Source of the DNA: Candidatus Omnitrophota bacterium
GTDB lineage: Bacteria > Omnitrophota > Gorgyraeia > B26-G9
DNA: 8,216 nt
NCBI GenBank assembly: GCA_003645745.1
Contig: QNCH01000060.1
Location: 1-8,216 of the forward strand
Reading direction: 5' to 3'
Shown here piece after piece: positions 1-6,474 of the stretch (position 1 is its first letter; each line of letters opens with the position of its first letter). Both the position numbers and the translations under genes were made by a program. Under the pieces are notes generated by a model, which was given only the letters and a program-made list of their open reading frames with translations, did not search any database and was not told the DNA's origin.

Positions 1-5
1 CTCTT

Positions 6-716
6 CTATGCCAAAACATCCTGCATTGTAAAAAATCCAGCAGGTTTATCTTTTATCCATTTTGCCGCGCGCAACGCTCCCATAGCAAAAATATCCCGGG
101 TCTTTGCAGAATGGCTTAAAACAATTGTGTCTAATTCGCTTTCAAACTTCACCTGATGATTTCCAATAATTTCATCCTCTCTGATTGATTGAATATCCCC
201 AATTTTGCTCTTAACCTGAGCATTAACAATCTCAGCCAATTTTTTTGCTGTGCCGCTTGGCGCATCTTTTTTATGAATATGATGCTCCTCAATAATAGAA
301 ACCTGATAGTCTTTTAATTTTTCAGCTCCTGCTTTTACTAACGCAAAAAGCACATTCACGCCCACAGACATATTTGGCGAAAAAACTATTGGAATCACCT
401 TTGCCTCAGATTTAAGCCTGTCAATCTGTTTTGCATCCAGGCCTGTTGTGCCAATCACCATAGGCTTTTTATATTTTAATGCTATAGCTAACAAATCCAT
501 AGCCGCGCTCGGGGCGCTAAAATCAATCACCAGATCAGCCGCACTAATCACATTTAAATCATCTGTAACCGCGACATCCCCTATTTTTGAATTAAGTTCA
601 GAATGCCCCGGCCTTTCCATACAAGCTTTGACTATAAAATCAGAATCAGCAAAAGCTAAGTTCAATATCCTTTGCCCCATTTTCCCTAAACACCCGTTTA
701 CCGCTAATTTAATCAT
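6..716 (-). CDS. dapB: 4-hydroxy-tetrahydrodipicolinate reductase
   Basis: Cytoplasmic enzyme that reduces the DapA product to tetrahydrodipicolinate with NAD(P)H, the second dedicated step to DAP and lysine. The 236-residue protein is complete. Residues 8-14 hold the GxxGxxG nucleotide-binding loop of the Rossmann fold (NGCLGKMG), followed by DFS at 65-67, GTTG at 89-92 and SPNMSVGVN at 113-121. The catalytic stretch EEHHIHKKDAPSGTA spans 143-157. By comparison with the E. coli enzyme, H145 is the expected proton donor and K149 its partner lysine. The C-terminus has the usual GALRAAKW and MQDVL blocks. It is shorter than the E. coli protein (273 residues) but within the range of compact family members. 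It shares the strand of the argH-dapA cluster but is separated from dapA by a gene on the other strand, and it has its own promoter. The TAG stop ends six bases from the window edge, so the next gene, if co-transcribed, lies outside. Confidence 0.97.
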   Translation of the reverse strand: MIKLAVNGCLGKMGQRILNLAFADSDFIVKACMERPGHSELNSKIGDVAVTDDLNVISAADLVIDFSAPSAAMDLLAIALKYKKPMVIGTTGLDAKQIDRLKSEAKVIPIVFSPNMSVGVNVLFALVKAGAEKLKDYQVSIIEEHHIHKKDAPSGTAKKLAEIVNAQVKSKIGDIQSIREDEIIGNHQVKFESELDTIVLSHSAKTRDIFAMGALRAAKWIKDKPAGFFTMQDVLA

Positions 717-728
717 TTGTCAGTATTT

Positions 729-735
729 CTCCTCT
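729..735 (-). promoter_or_regulatory. Shine-Dalgarno sequence of dapB, long spacing
   Basis: On the minus strand AGAGGAG, a strong anti-16S match, precedes the dapB ATG by 12 bases, longer than the usual 5 to 9. No in-frame ATG, GTG or TTG lies nearer to it. The protein begins MIKLAVNG as expected for this family, so the start is kept despite the spacing. Confidence 0.6.
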
Positions 736-762
736 TTTAATTTACCTATTTCCTATACTCAT

Positions 763-789
763 ATTATATCAAAGAAAAACGCAAGTCAA
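763..789 (-). promoter_or_regulatory. Predicted sigma70 promoter of dapB
   Basis: On the minus strand TTGACT (784-789, five of six matches to the -35 consensus) and a perfect TATAAT (763-768) are 15 bases apart. The spacer is short, but a TG one base upstream of the -10 box makes an extended -10 element (TGaTATAAT), which commonly compensates for a poor -35 or spacing. Transcription would start near 756, leaving a leader of about 40 bases. This gives dapB a promoter independent of argH-lysA-dapF-dapA. Prediction from sequence only. Confidence 0.55.
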
Positions 790-802
790 ATTTTCAAACT
801 CA

Positions 803-843
803 TGTAATCGGTGACTGAAACCACACTTCATTTACCGATTACA
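803..843. repeat. Inverted repeat (hairpin) in the dapB divergent spacer
   Basis: TGTAATCGGT (803-812) and its exact reverse complement ACCGATTACA (834-843) form a 10-bp perfect stem. The stem continues inward with a GA/TT pair step (one wobble), one mismatch and a further TGAA/TTCA stem (816-819 with 827-830), leaving a 7-base loop. It lies between the predicted dapB promoter and the predicted promoter of the plus-strand gene, upstream of both start sites, so it is not a terminator of either. It could be an operator palindrome, a DNA cruciform, or the remnant of a dispersed repeat. Confidence 0.7.
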
Positions 844-861
844 AAAAATTTTGCAAACGCA

Positions 862-890
862 TTGCAAAAATAAAGAAAATCAGGTATATT
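862..890 (+). promoter_or_regulatory. Predicted sigma70 promoter of the 758-residue secreted protein gene
   Basis: TTGCAA (862-867, four of six matches) and TATATT (885-890, five of six) are separated by exactly 17 bases in an AT-rich stretch. A start near 897 would leave a leader of about 58 bases before the ATG at 955. The surroundings are very AT-rich, so chance matches are likely and this is only a candidate. Confidence 0.42.
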
Positions 891-954
891 TTATTAGTAT
901 TAGTTTGTCGTATATATTGGTTATATAGTAAATGTAAAAACCTGAGAGAAAATT

Positions 955-3231
955 ATGAAAAAAATCAAAAAATTAATTGTTTTATTTTTAGTTCCATGTT
1001 TTATAGGTTTAAATTTTCCTCAAACGCTTAAAATAATTCCCTGTAGTAAAACCTGCCTATCACCATCGCTTAATTTAAGCGCTAATTCCATTATGTCCGG
1101 TTTTATTCTGGGGAATCCTGTAAACAGTCAAACAGATCCCATAAATCTTTATGAGCAAGCATTAGCAAAAATGTATAAAGAAGGTGTAGAAAGATACAGA
1201 AAAAGCAACACATGGTATAAACATGTTTATTTAAAGAACATAAAAATGGCAAAAGAATTTCTTGCTATTGGCCAGGAAGAGCAAGCTTTTGCCCTGATTC
1301 AGGACGTGCTTAACGAAATATTACCTACGACTACGACAGGAGAAGACAATGGAAGTCTATTATTAATTGAAATATATGAACATTCTGAAATGGTGTTTAA
1401 AGTTATGCTGGCAATTGTTAATACTCTCTCTTCTTATCCTGAATACAGAAATTTAGTAATTGCACTTTTTATAAAAAGCCCCGCAACTTACGGAGCATAC
1501 AAATTAGCAATTGGGCCAAACATAGATTTAAAAAGAAAATTAAACTATTGGACAAACATTTATCCTGGAAATCCAACAACCTTAATCTCTGGCATACCAG
1601 CAGCAACTCAAAGCAATTTAGATTACTATAAGGGCTATATGAATGCTCTTTCTTCTTCTAAAATTAAAATTGAATACAAACCTTCTGACATAGCAAGATT
1701 ATACAGACAGCAGGCAAGAAGGCTTTTAACTTTAGCAGAAAACTGTGTAAAAGATAACCCTGCTTTAGCAAAAATGGCTTTAGAACAAATTACAAATTTA
1801 TATACGCAGACTGAAGATAAATATCCGCAAAATATGATTAAAAAACAATTAGCATCAGAATTAGAATTACTCTTTAGTGACATATTTTTTGACTCTATTC
1901 CAAACCTGCGAAAAACTCAAATAGGACAAAGTTTTCTCTTAGAAATAACAGGCCTTCTTTCCGAAACAGAAAATAGCTATGTATTAACATCCAAAATTGA
2001 GCATCTGCTTAGTCAAGGCAATCTTAATGCAGGGTTAAAGCTTTTTGCAGAAAAAATAAATAACCTGTACCCTTTAGAAGCGCAAGATATTTTTCAAATT
2101 CTGCTTGAAAAAACAATTTTTTCATGGAAGGAATTAGGGGACAAAAATGGCTGGAACATACAAACATGGCGCTCGGATTATGAACGCATACAAAAAATCA
2201 AAAAACTATTCTCCGCAAAAGCAGAAGATGAATCAAAGATTATCCGTAACATAAGATTTGCAAAATTATTTTATGAGCAGCTTGGAAAAACAAACCACAG
2301 TTTTCTTGCTGGTACATATAAAAAAATGCTTTTAGAAATGTTAACTTACATAGAAAGTCCAGACTCATTTAAAATTGAATATGAGCTGAATATGCTAACA
2401 AATCCCGAAAATAGACATCAACAATTAGATAAAGGTTTTCAAATTGCGTCACAAGGCATTAAAACAAATCCGCAGCGTTTTGCACGTTTTACATATTGGC
2501 TGCTGCAAGAATATTTAGCAAAGAGATATTATACAGATGCAAACAACTGCTACAACTTATTAAAAAGATATGAAGATGGCACTCAGCTTACAGACACAGC
2601 TTACGCATTAATTGCCTCCCAAAAAATATCTTTAATGCCCAAAATTGAAAAAGAATCTCCAGAAGTACTTGAAATAACTGTTGACCTTCCAAACTACACG
2701 ACAGCATATTTTTTAAAATCTGCTGGAAAAAAACTAATAGACAAAGGCAAATATAGGCAAGCCTTTTCATTAGGAACTGAATTATTTGAGATACAAGAGC
2801 TTAAACACGCTGAATGGGGCATAGTTTTAGTAGAATTAGCAGACTATTTGTTAGAAAAAGATCATGAACAGTCTAAACTCGCGAAAAAACAATTAATTAT
2901 TGCAAATGAATTTGGCATTAACAGCCAATCCATAAAACTAATCGCAGAAATAGCGGATAATCATTTGTTCGCAGAGCATAAAAAAGAATTTATGTTTTCA
3001 ATTTGCGAAACTTTTTTTACAAACCATTTATCTGAAACCGCTTTTGAACACGAACCATATCAGACAATTTTAAAAATTTTACAAAAATATTTAACAAAAG
3101 AAGAAATTGCTTTAATCTATTTTTCGCCAAAATCAAGGGATGAAAACAGCAAAAAAAATGCGACTTCCAGAGAAACGCTTCAAAAGATCACAATTAATAA
3201 AGCAGAGCGGATGATTAATACAGCGATATAG
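955..3231 (+). CDS. Large exported all-helical TPR-like protein of unknown function
   Basis: I do not recognise a characterised family. The 758-residue protein starts with a basic stretch (MKKIKK) and a hydrophobic core at about 7-20, a Sec-type signal peptide or uncleaved anchor. A Cys-rich segment follows, with C30 and C34 in CSKTCLSPSLNLS. No other strongly hydrophobic segment is evident. The rest looks almost wholly helical. Several helix pairs have the small/large spacing of tetratricopeptide-like repeats, around 96-121 (AKEFLAIGQEEQAFALI), 249-283, 346-370 (LLSQGNLNAGLKLF), 513-540 and 586-612 (SAGKKLIDKGKYRQAFSLG). This suggests an alpha-solenoid scaffold in the envelope or periplasm. 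No catalytic motif is visible. The ATG has a weak GAGAG Shine-Dalgarno at 944-948, six bases upstream. The gene lies alone on the plus strand, splitting dapB from dapA. The LSPS motif after the signal peptide resembles N-termini I associate with Omnitrophota secreted proteins (recollection, unchecked). Confidence 0.85.
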   Translation: MKKIKKLIVLFLVPCFIGLNFPQTLKIIPCSKTCLSPSLNLSANSIMSGFILGNPVNSQTDPINLYEQALAKMYKEGVERYRKSNTWYKHVYLKNIKMAKEFLAIGQEEQAFALIQDVLNEILPTTTTGEDNGSLLLIEIYEHSEMVFKVMLAIVNTLSSYPEYRNLVIALFIKSPATYGAYKLAIGPNIDLKRKLNYWTNIYPGNPTTLISGIPAATQSNLDYYKGYMNALSSSKIKIEYKPSDIARLYRQQARRLLTLAENCVKDNPALAKMALEQITNLYTQTEDKYPQNMIKKQLASELELLFSDIFFDSIPNLRKTQIGQSFLLEITGLLSETENSYVLTSKIEHLLSQGNLNAGLKLFAEKINNLYPLEAQDIFQILLEKTIFSWKELGDKNGWNIQTWRSDYERIQKIKKLFSAKAEDESKIIRNIRFAKLFYEQLGKTNHSFLAGTYKKMLLEMLTYIESPDSFKIEYELNMLTNPENRHQQLDKGFQIASQGIKTNPQRFARFTYWLLQEYLAKRYYTDANNCYNLLKRYEDGTQLTDTAYALIASQKISLMPKIEKESPEVLEITVDLPNYTTAYFLKSAGKKLIDKGKYRQAFSLGTELFEIQELKHAEWGIVLVELADYLLEKDHEQSKLAKKQLIIANEFGINSQSIKLIAEIADNHLFAEHKKEFMFSICETFFTNHLSETAFEHEPYQTILKILQKYLTKEEIALIYFSPKSRDENSKKNATSRETLQKITINKAERMINTAI

Positions 3232-3266
3232 CCAGTATGTATTTCTTTATGTCACTATTTATGGCT

Positions 3267-3311
3267 CCTTTTTGTCATTCCCGCTAGAAAATTGCGGGAA
3301 TGACAAAAAGG
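3267..3311. repeat. 18-bp perfect palindrome between convergent genes
   Basis: The arm at 3267-3284 (CCTTTTTGTCATTCCCGC) is the exact reverse complement of 3294-3311, with a 9-base loop at 3285-3293. It lies between the stop of the plus-strand gene (3231) and the end of dapA (3403), where a two-way transcription stop would be useful. No T-run follows the stem on either strand, because the five T or A bases lie inside the stem, so it is not a textbook intrinsic terminator. The GTCATTCCCGC core resembles short palindromic repeats that occur in many copies in diverse bacterial genomes. It could be such a dispersed element that also slows RNA polymerase or protects mRNA ends. Confidence 0.8.
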
Positions 3312-3402
3312 CATGAAAACTGAGCAGGTGTCAATATGATATGCGAAGCTTCAATAAATATTGCTTACCCACTCAAAACTACAAAGAGCCTAAAAAAAAT
3401 CC

Positions 3403-4284
3403 TTACTTTTTTAACAACCCATAAGCAGTTAAAACTTTTTTTAATTTCATTTTAGTTTCATCCTGCATTGCGCATAAAGGCAGGCGCACATGGGCATCAC
3501 ACATACCTAAAAATTGCATTGCTGTTTTTACACACATTGGATTAGTTTCTAAAAACATTGCTTTAATTAAAGGCAAAAGCTTAAAATGCAAAGCACGGGC
3601 TTTTTCTATATTACCTTTTTCAAATTCAGTAATTAAACCAGCAATATCCCGCGGCACAATATTAGCAACCACAGAAATAACCCCTGTGCCGCCAATTGCC
3701 AGAAGCGGCAAAACAAGCGCGTCATCACCGGAAATTAAAGCAAAATTTTGAGGGCATAATAATTTTACCTGAGACATCTGAGCCAAATTTCCGGATGCTT
3801 CTTTTACACCCACAATATTTTTGCATTCACAAGCTAGTTTAGCAATAGTCTCTGGTTCCATATTTATTGCAGTACGCGACGCGATATTATAAAGAATCAG
3901 CGGGATATCCACATTGTCTGCTATTTGTTTAAAATGCAAATACAGGCCGTTTTGCGTAGGTTTATTATAGTAAGGGCAAATCAGTAACGCGGCGGAAGCA
4001 CCTGAGGCTTGCGCGTGCTGAGTAAGCCTGATTGCTGTGGCAGTATTATTTGAGCCAGTGCCGGCAATAACCGGAATTTTTTTATCTGCAGTTTCTACTA
4101 CTGTCTCTATAACACGTTCATGCTCAGCTAATGACAATGTAGCAGATTCCCCTGTTGTGCCGCAAGGCACAAGCGCGCTGGTTTTATTTTTCAAATGAAA
4201 CTCAACTAAACTTTTAAGCTTATCCTCATCTAATTTGCCATTATTAAACGGCGTAACCAGAGCAACCATTGACCCTTTAAACAT
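3403..4284 (-). CDS. dapA: 4-hydroxy-tetrahydrodipicolinate synthase
   Basis: Cytoplasmic TIM-barrel class I aldolase that condenses pyruvate with aspartate semialdehyde, the first committed step to DAP and lysine. The protein has 293 residues, the normal length. The N-terminus MFKGSMVALVTPF is typical. CGTTGES at 41-47 carries the paired threonines of the active site, and PYYNKPTQNGLY at 104-115 holds the tyrosine reached from the neighbouring subunit. The YNxxSRT motif lies at 132-138, with Y132 and R137. K161 in GVKEASGN is the Schiff-base lysine. GDDAL at 186-190 and GGTGVISV at 198-205 are also conserved blocks. One oddity is alanine where family members usually have proline in YN[VI]P[GS]RT. 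The start overlaps the end of dapF by 8 bases and is served by AAGGGGG (4291-4297), six bases upstream, so translation is likely coupled. It is the last gene of the tight operon before the oppositely oriented gene. Confidence 0.97.
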   Translation of the reverse strand: MFKGSMVALVTPFNNGKLDEDKLKSLVEFHLKNKTSALVPCGTTGESATLSLAEHERVIETVVETADKKIPVIAGTGSNNTATAIRLTQHAQASGASAALLICPYYNKPTQNGLYLHFKQIADNVDIPLILYNIASRTAINMEPETIAKLACECKNIVGVKEASGNLAQMSQVKLLCPQNFALISGDDALVLPLLAIGGTGVISVVANIVPRDIAGLITEFEKGNIEKARALHFKLLPLIKAMFLETNPMCVKTAMQFLGMCDAHVRLPLCAMQDETKMKLKKVLTAYGLLKK

Positions 4285-5179
4285 AACATTCCCCCTTAAA
4301 AACTATTCTTGCAGTTCCTTCTAACCAGACATTATTAAATTTACCGTTCTTATAATCAAAATAAATCTTGAGTACTTCTCCTTTAGGACGAACATTATAG
4401 ATAAAACTGCCTTCAGTATCAACAAATTTAGAATGATAAATCAAAGCTGACGCTACTGACCCTGTACCGCAAGCTAAAGTTTCCGCTTCTACGCCGCGTT
4501 CATAAGTGCGTATTCGCAGTTCATCCTGCATATCCGTTTCAACAAAATCCACGTTTGTGCCCTCAGGCTCAAATTGTCGGTGATAACGAATCAACCTGCC
4601 TAAAATCCGCACATTCGCAGCATCTAAATTCTGCACAAAATATACAGCATGCGGCACACCGCTATTAACAAAATTAACCTGATTCATACACCCATCTATA
4701 TCTAAACCTATATTTAATTGTAAATTTTTTGGCTGTACCATTTTTACTTTTATGCCGTATTCTTTAACCTCTGCTTTTAAAATTCCCGCCAAAGTCTCTA
4801 TCTTTGATTGTTTTCTGCCTTTATATAACGCCGCGCATCTTATGCCATTACCACACATCTCTGCCTCTGAGCCGTCAGGATTAAAAATCCGCATTTTAAA
4901 ATCAGCTTTTTTTGAACGCTCCATAACAATCAACCCGTCCGCTCCAATGCCGCTGGTGCGCTGGCACAAAGCAATTGCTATCTCAGACATATGTTTAATA
5001 TTACTAACGCGATTATCAAAAACAACAAAATCATTGCCTGAGGCAACCATTTTTGTAAATACAAATTTTCTTTTTTTCCGCTTAACATTTTTCTTTTTAT
5101 ATATTGTTTTTTTTACCTTCAATTTAACAGTCGTTTTTTTCGCGCTTTTCTTTTTCTGCAGATTTTTGGCCTTCATCAT
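4277..5179 (-). CDS. dapF: Diaminopimelate epimerase with lysine-rich N-terminal tail
   Basis: Cytoplasmic, cofactor-independent epimerase converting LL-DAP to meso-DAP, the substrate of both LysA and peptidoglycan synthesis. The catalytic domain begins at about residue 39 (FVFTKMVASGNDFVVFD). Both active-site cysteines are present: C109 in MCGNGIR and C237 in LACGTGS. Other family blocks are GIGADGL (77-83), FNPDGSEAEMCGNG (99-112), NSGVPHAV (172-179), EGTNVDFV (206-213) and RTYERGVEAET (224-234). Length is 300 residues against roughly 270-280 for usual DapF. The excess is a tail at residues 1-38 in which I count 18 lysines and 2 arginines, with one tyrosine as the only aromatic residue and no acidic residue. 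The start is well supported by a strong Shine-Dalgarno before a double ATG, so the tail should be translated. The gene follows lysA after 20 bases and overlaps dapA by 8. Confidence 0.96.
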   Translation of the reverse strand: MMKAKNLQKKKSAKKTTVKLKVKKTIYKKKNVKRKKRKFVFTKMVASGNDFVVFDNRVSNIKHMSEIAIALCQRTSGIGADGLIVMERSKKADFKMRIFNPDGSEAEMCGNGIRCAALYKGRKQSKIETLAGILKAEVKEYGIKVKMVQPKNLQLNIGLDIDGCMNQVNFVNSGVPHAVYFVQNLDAANVRILGRLIRYHRQFEPEGTNVDFVETDMQDELRIRTYERGVEAETLACGTGSVASALIYHSKFVDTEGSFIYNVRPKGEVLKIYFDYKNGKFNNVWLEGTARIVFKGECYV

Positions 5180-5186
5180 TAACCAT

Positions 5187-5193
5187 CCTCCCT
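5187..5193 (-). promoter_or_regulatory. Shine-Dalgarno sequence fixing the dapF start
   Basis: On the minus strand AGGGAGG ends seven bases before the first of two consecutive ATG codons of dapF. It is the strongest ribosome-binding site in the window at nearly ideal spacing. It argues that the lysine-rich N-terminal tail is real protein and not a mis-called start. The only later in-frame candidate before the catalytic domain that I saw is a TTG at codon 20, which would still leave a lysine-rich leader. Confidence 0.75.
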
Positions 5194-5199
5194 AGACAC

Positions 5200-6459
5200 T
5201 TATACATTACAAACAATCTCATTACCCACTAAATCGCCAAAAGAATCTCTTTTTCTAATCAAATAATATTTATCTGCTTTAACCAAAACTTCAGCAGCAC
5301 GCGGCCTGCTGTTATAATTACTCGACATGACAAATCCATAGGCCCCGGCACTCATAACTGCAAGCAAATCATTCTGTTTTAACCAATCAGGCAAAAATCT
5401 GTCTTTAGCTAAAAAATCACTGCTTTCACAAACAGGGCCAACAATATCTGTTTTATACAACTCTGTTTTTTTGCGCATACATACAGGAATAACCTGATGA
5501 TAGGCTTGATAAAAAGCAGGCCGAATTAAATCATTCATCGCTGTATCAACAATAATAAAATGCTTTACTGGAGTCTGTTTTATATACAAAATTTTTGCTA
5601 AAAGCACTCCCGCATTACCAGCAATAAACCTGCCTGGTTCTAAAATTAATTTCAAATCTATATTCTCAACCGCCTTGATCACAGAACTGGCGTATGCACA
5701 AAGATCTAAGGCTTTTTCCTGATTGTAAACAATGCCTATCCCCCCGCCAATATTTAAGTGTGTAATCTTAACACCTTTTTCTGAAAGCTCTGTAATTAAC
5801 TTTACTGCTTTTTCCATAGCTTGCGCAAAAGGGATATTTTTAAGAATTTGAGAGCCAATATGCATATGTATGCCGCATAAGTCCAAATTTTTAAATTTAG
5901 AACTCAAAGTTAAAAAAATATATCTGCTCGTCATTAAATCAATACCAAATTTATTCTGCTTTTTAGCTGTAGTAATGTAACGATGTGTATAAGCCTCCAC
6001 ATCAGGGTTAATACGTACAGCAACTTTCTGAATTTTTCCGAGTTTAAAAGCTGTTTTATTAATTAATTCCAGCTCAGGCACAGATTCCGCGTTAAAAAAT
6101 AAAATTCCAGCTTTTATCCCAGCTTCTATTTCTGCTTCAGTTTTGCCTACACTGCTATAAACTATTTTTTTACCCGGGACTTTTATTTTTTTTGCCCGGA
6201 AAAGTTCTCCGCCTGAAACAATATCCATGCCAGCGCCCTGCTGGGCAAGTACACGGCATACAGATAAATTTGAATTAACCTTCACAGAATAACAAATTAA
6301 TGGAGAAACACGGCTAAAAGCCTGCTTTAAAGCATTGAAACTGCTAATTAACCCATTATAACTATAAACAAACAATGGAGTGCCCAGCTTATCTGCTATT
6401 GCCTGCAAACTTACCTGTTCACAAAATAATTTATTGCGTTTAAATTTAAAATCCTGCAT
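5200..6459 (-). CDS. lysA: Diaminopimelate decarboxylase
   Basis: PLP-dependent fold-type III (alanine racemase-like) decarboxylase that turns meso-DAP into L-lysine in the cytoplasm. The 419 residues match the usual length. K60 in YSVKVNSN is the expected PLP Schiff-base lysine. HMHIGSQI spans 198-205, the glycine-rich phosphate-binding NIGGGIGI is at 236-243, and EPGR is at 274-277. GPVCESSDFLA at 341-351 gives the catalytic pair C344 and E345 from the partner subunit. AGAYGFVMSSNYNSRPRAAEVLV at 371-393 is the characteristic C-terminal signature. The CESxD motif and the SNYN...RP block favour DAP decarboxylase over ornithine/arginine decarboxylase relatives, as does the neighbouring dapF. 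The ATG is preceded by AAGGA (6465-6469) at five bases. The gap to argH is 15 bases and to dapF 20 bases, so it is co-transcribed. Confidence 0.97.
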   Translation of the reverse strand: MQDFKFKRNKLFCEQVSLQAIADKLGTPLFVYSYNGLISSFNALKQAFSRVSPLICYSVKVNSNLSVCRVLAQQGAGMDIVSGGELFRAKKIKVPGKKIVYSSVGKTEAEIEAGIKAGILFFNAESVPELELINKTAFKLGKIQKVAVRINPDVEAYTHRYITTAKKQNKFGIDLMTSRYIFLTLSSKFKNLDLCGIHMHIGSQILKNIPFAQAMEKAVKLITELSEKGVKITHLNIGGGIGIVYNQEKALDLCAYASSVIKAVENIDLKLILEPGRFIAGNAGVLLAKILYIKQTPVKHFIIVDTAMNDLIRPAFYQAYHQVIPVCMRKKTELYKTDIVGPVCESSDFLAKDRFLPDWLKQNDLLAVMSAGAYGFVMSSNYNSRPRAAEVLVKADKYYLIRKRDSFGDLVGNEIVCNV

Positions 6460-6474
6460 TCATATCCTTGTTTT

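Noticed and set aside
448..807. 119-codon plus-strand reading frame opposite dapB
   Set aside because: It lies almost wholly antisense to a well-supported dapB and its promoter and resembles no family.
955..1014. Lipoprotein signal (cysteine at residue 15 of the secreted protein)
   Set aside because: The residues before the cysteine are LVP, and proline at -1 does not fit the lipobox, which needs G, A or S there. A type I signal or membrane anchor is more likely.
3277..3301. Neisserial dRS3-like repeat (ATTCCC...GGGAAT)
   Set aside because: The spacing between the half-sites is 13 bases, not the 8 of dRS3, and nothing else suggests Neisseria.
3332..3363. Weak inverted repeat CAATAT...ATATTG around a GAAGCTTC palindrome downstream of dapA
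   Set aside because: The arms are only six AT-rich pairs with a long unpaired interior and no T-run in a useful place, so chance is likely.
3389..3408. T-run just after the dapA stop codon (minus strand) as an intrinsic terminator
   Set aside because: There is a run of eight T bases, but no GC-rich stem precedes it, only an A/T pairing with the end of the coding sequence.
4752..5195. 147-codon plus-strand reading frame opposite dapF, ending in a phenylalanine-rich hydrophobic stretch
   Set aside because: The apparent membrane segment is the antisense reading of the AAA-rich lysine tail of dapF, so it is a shadow of the real gene.
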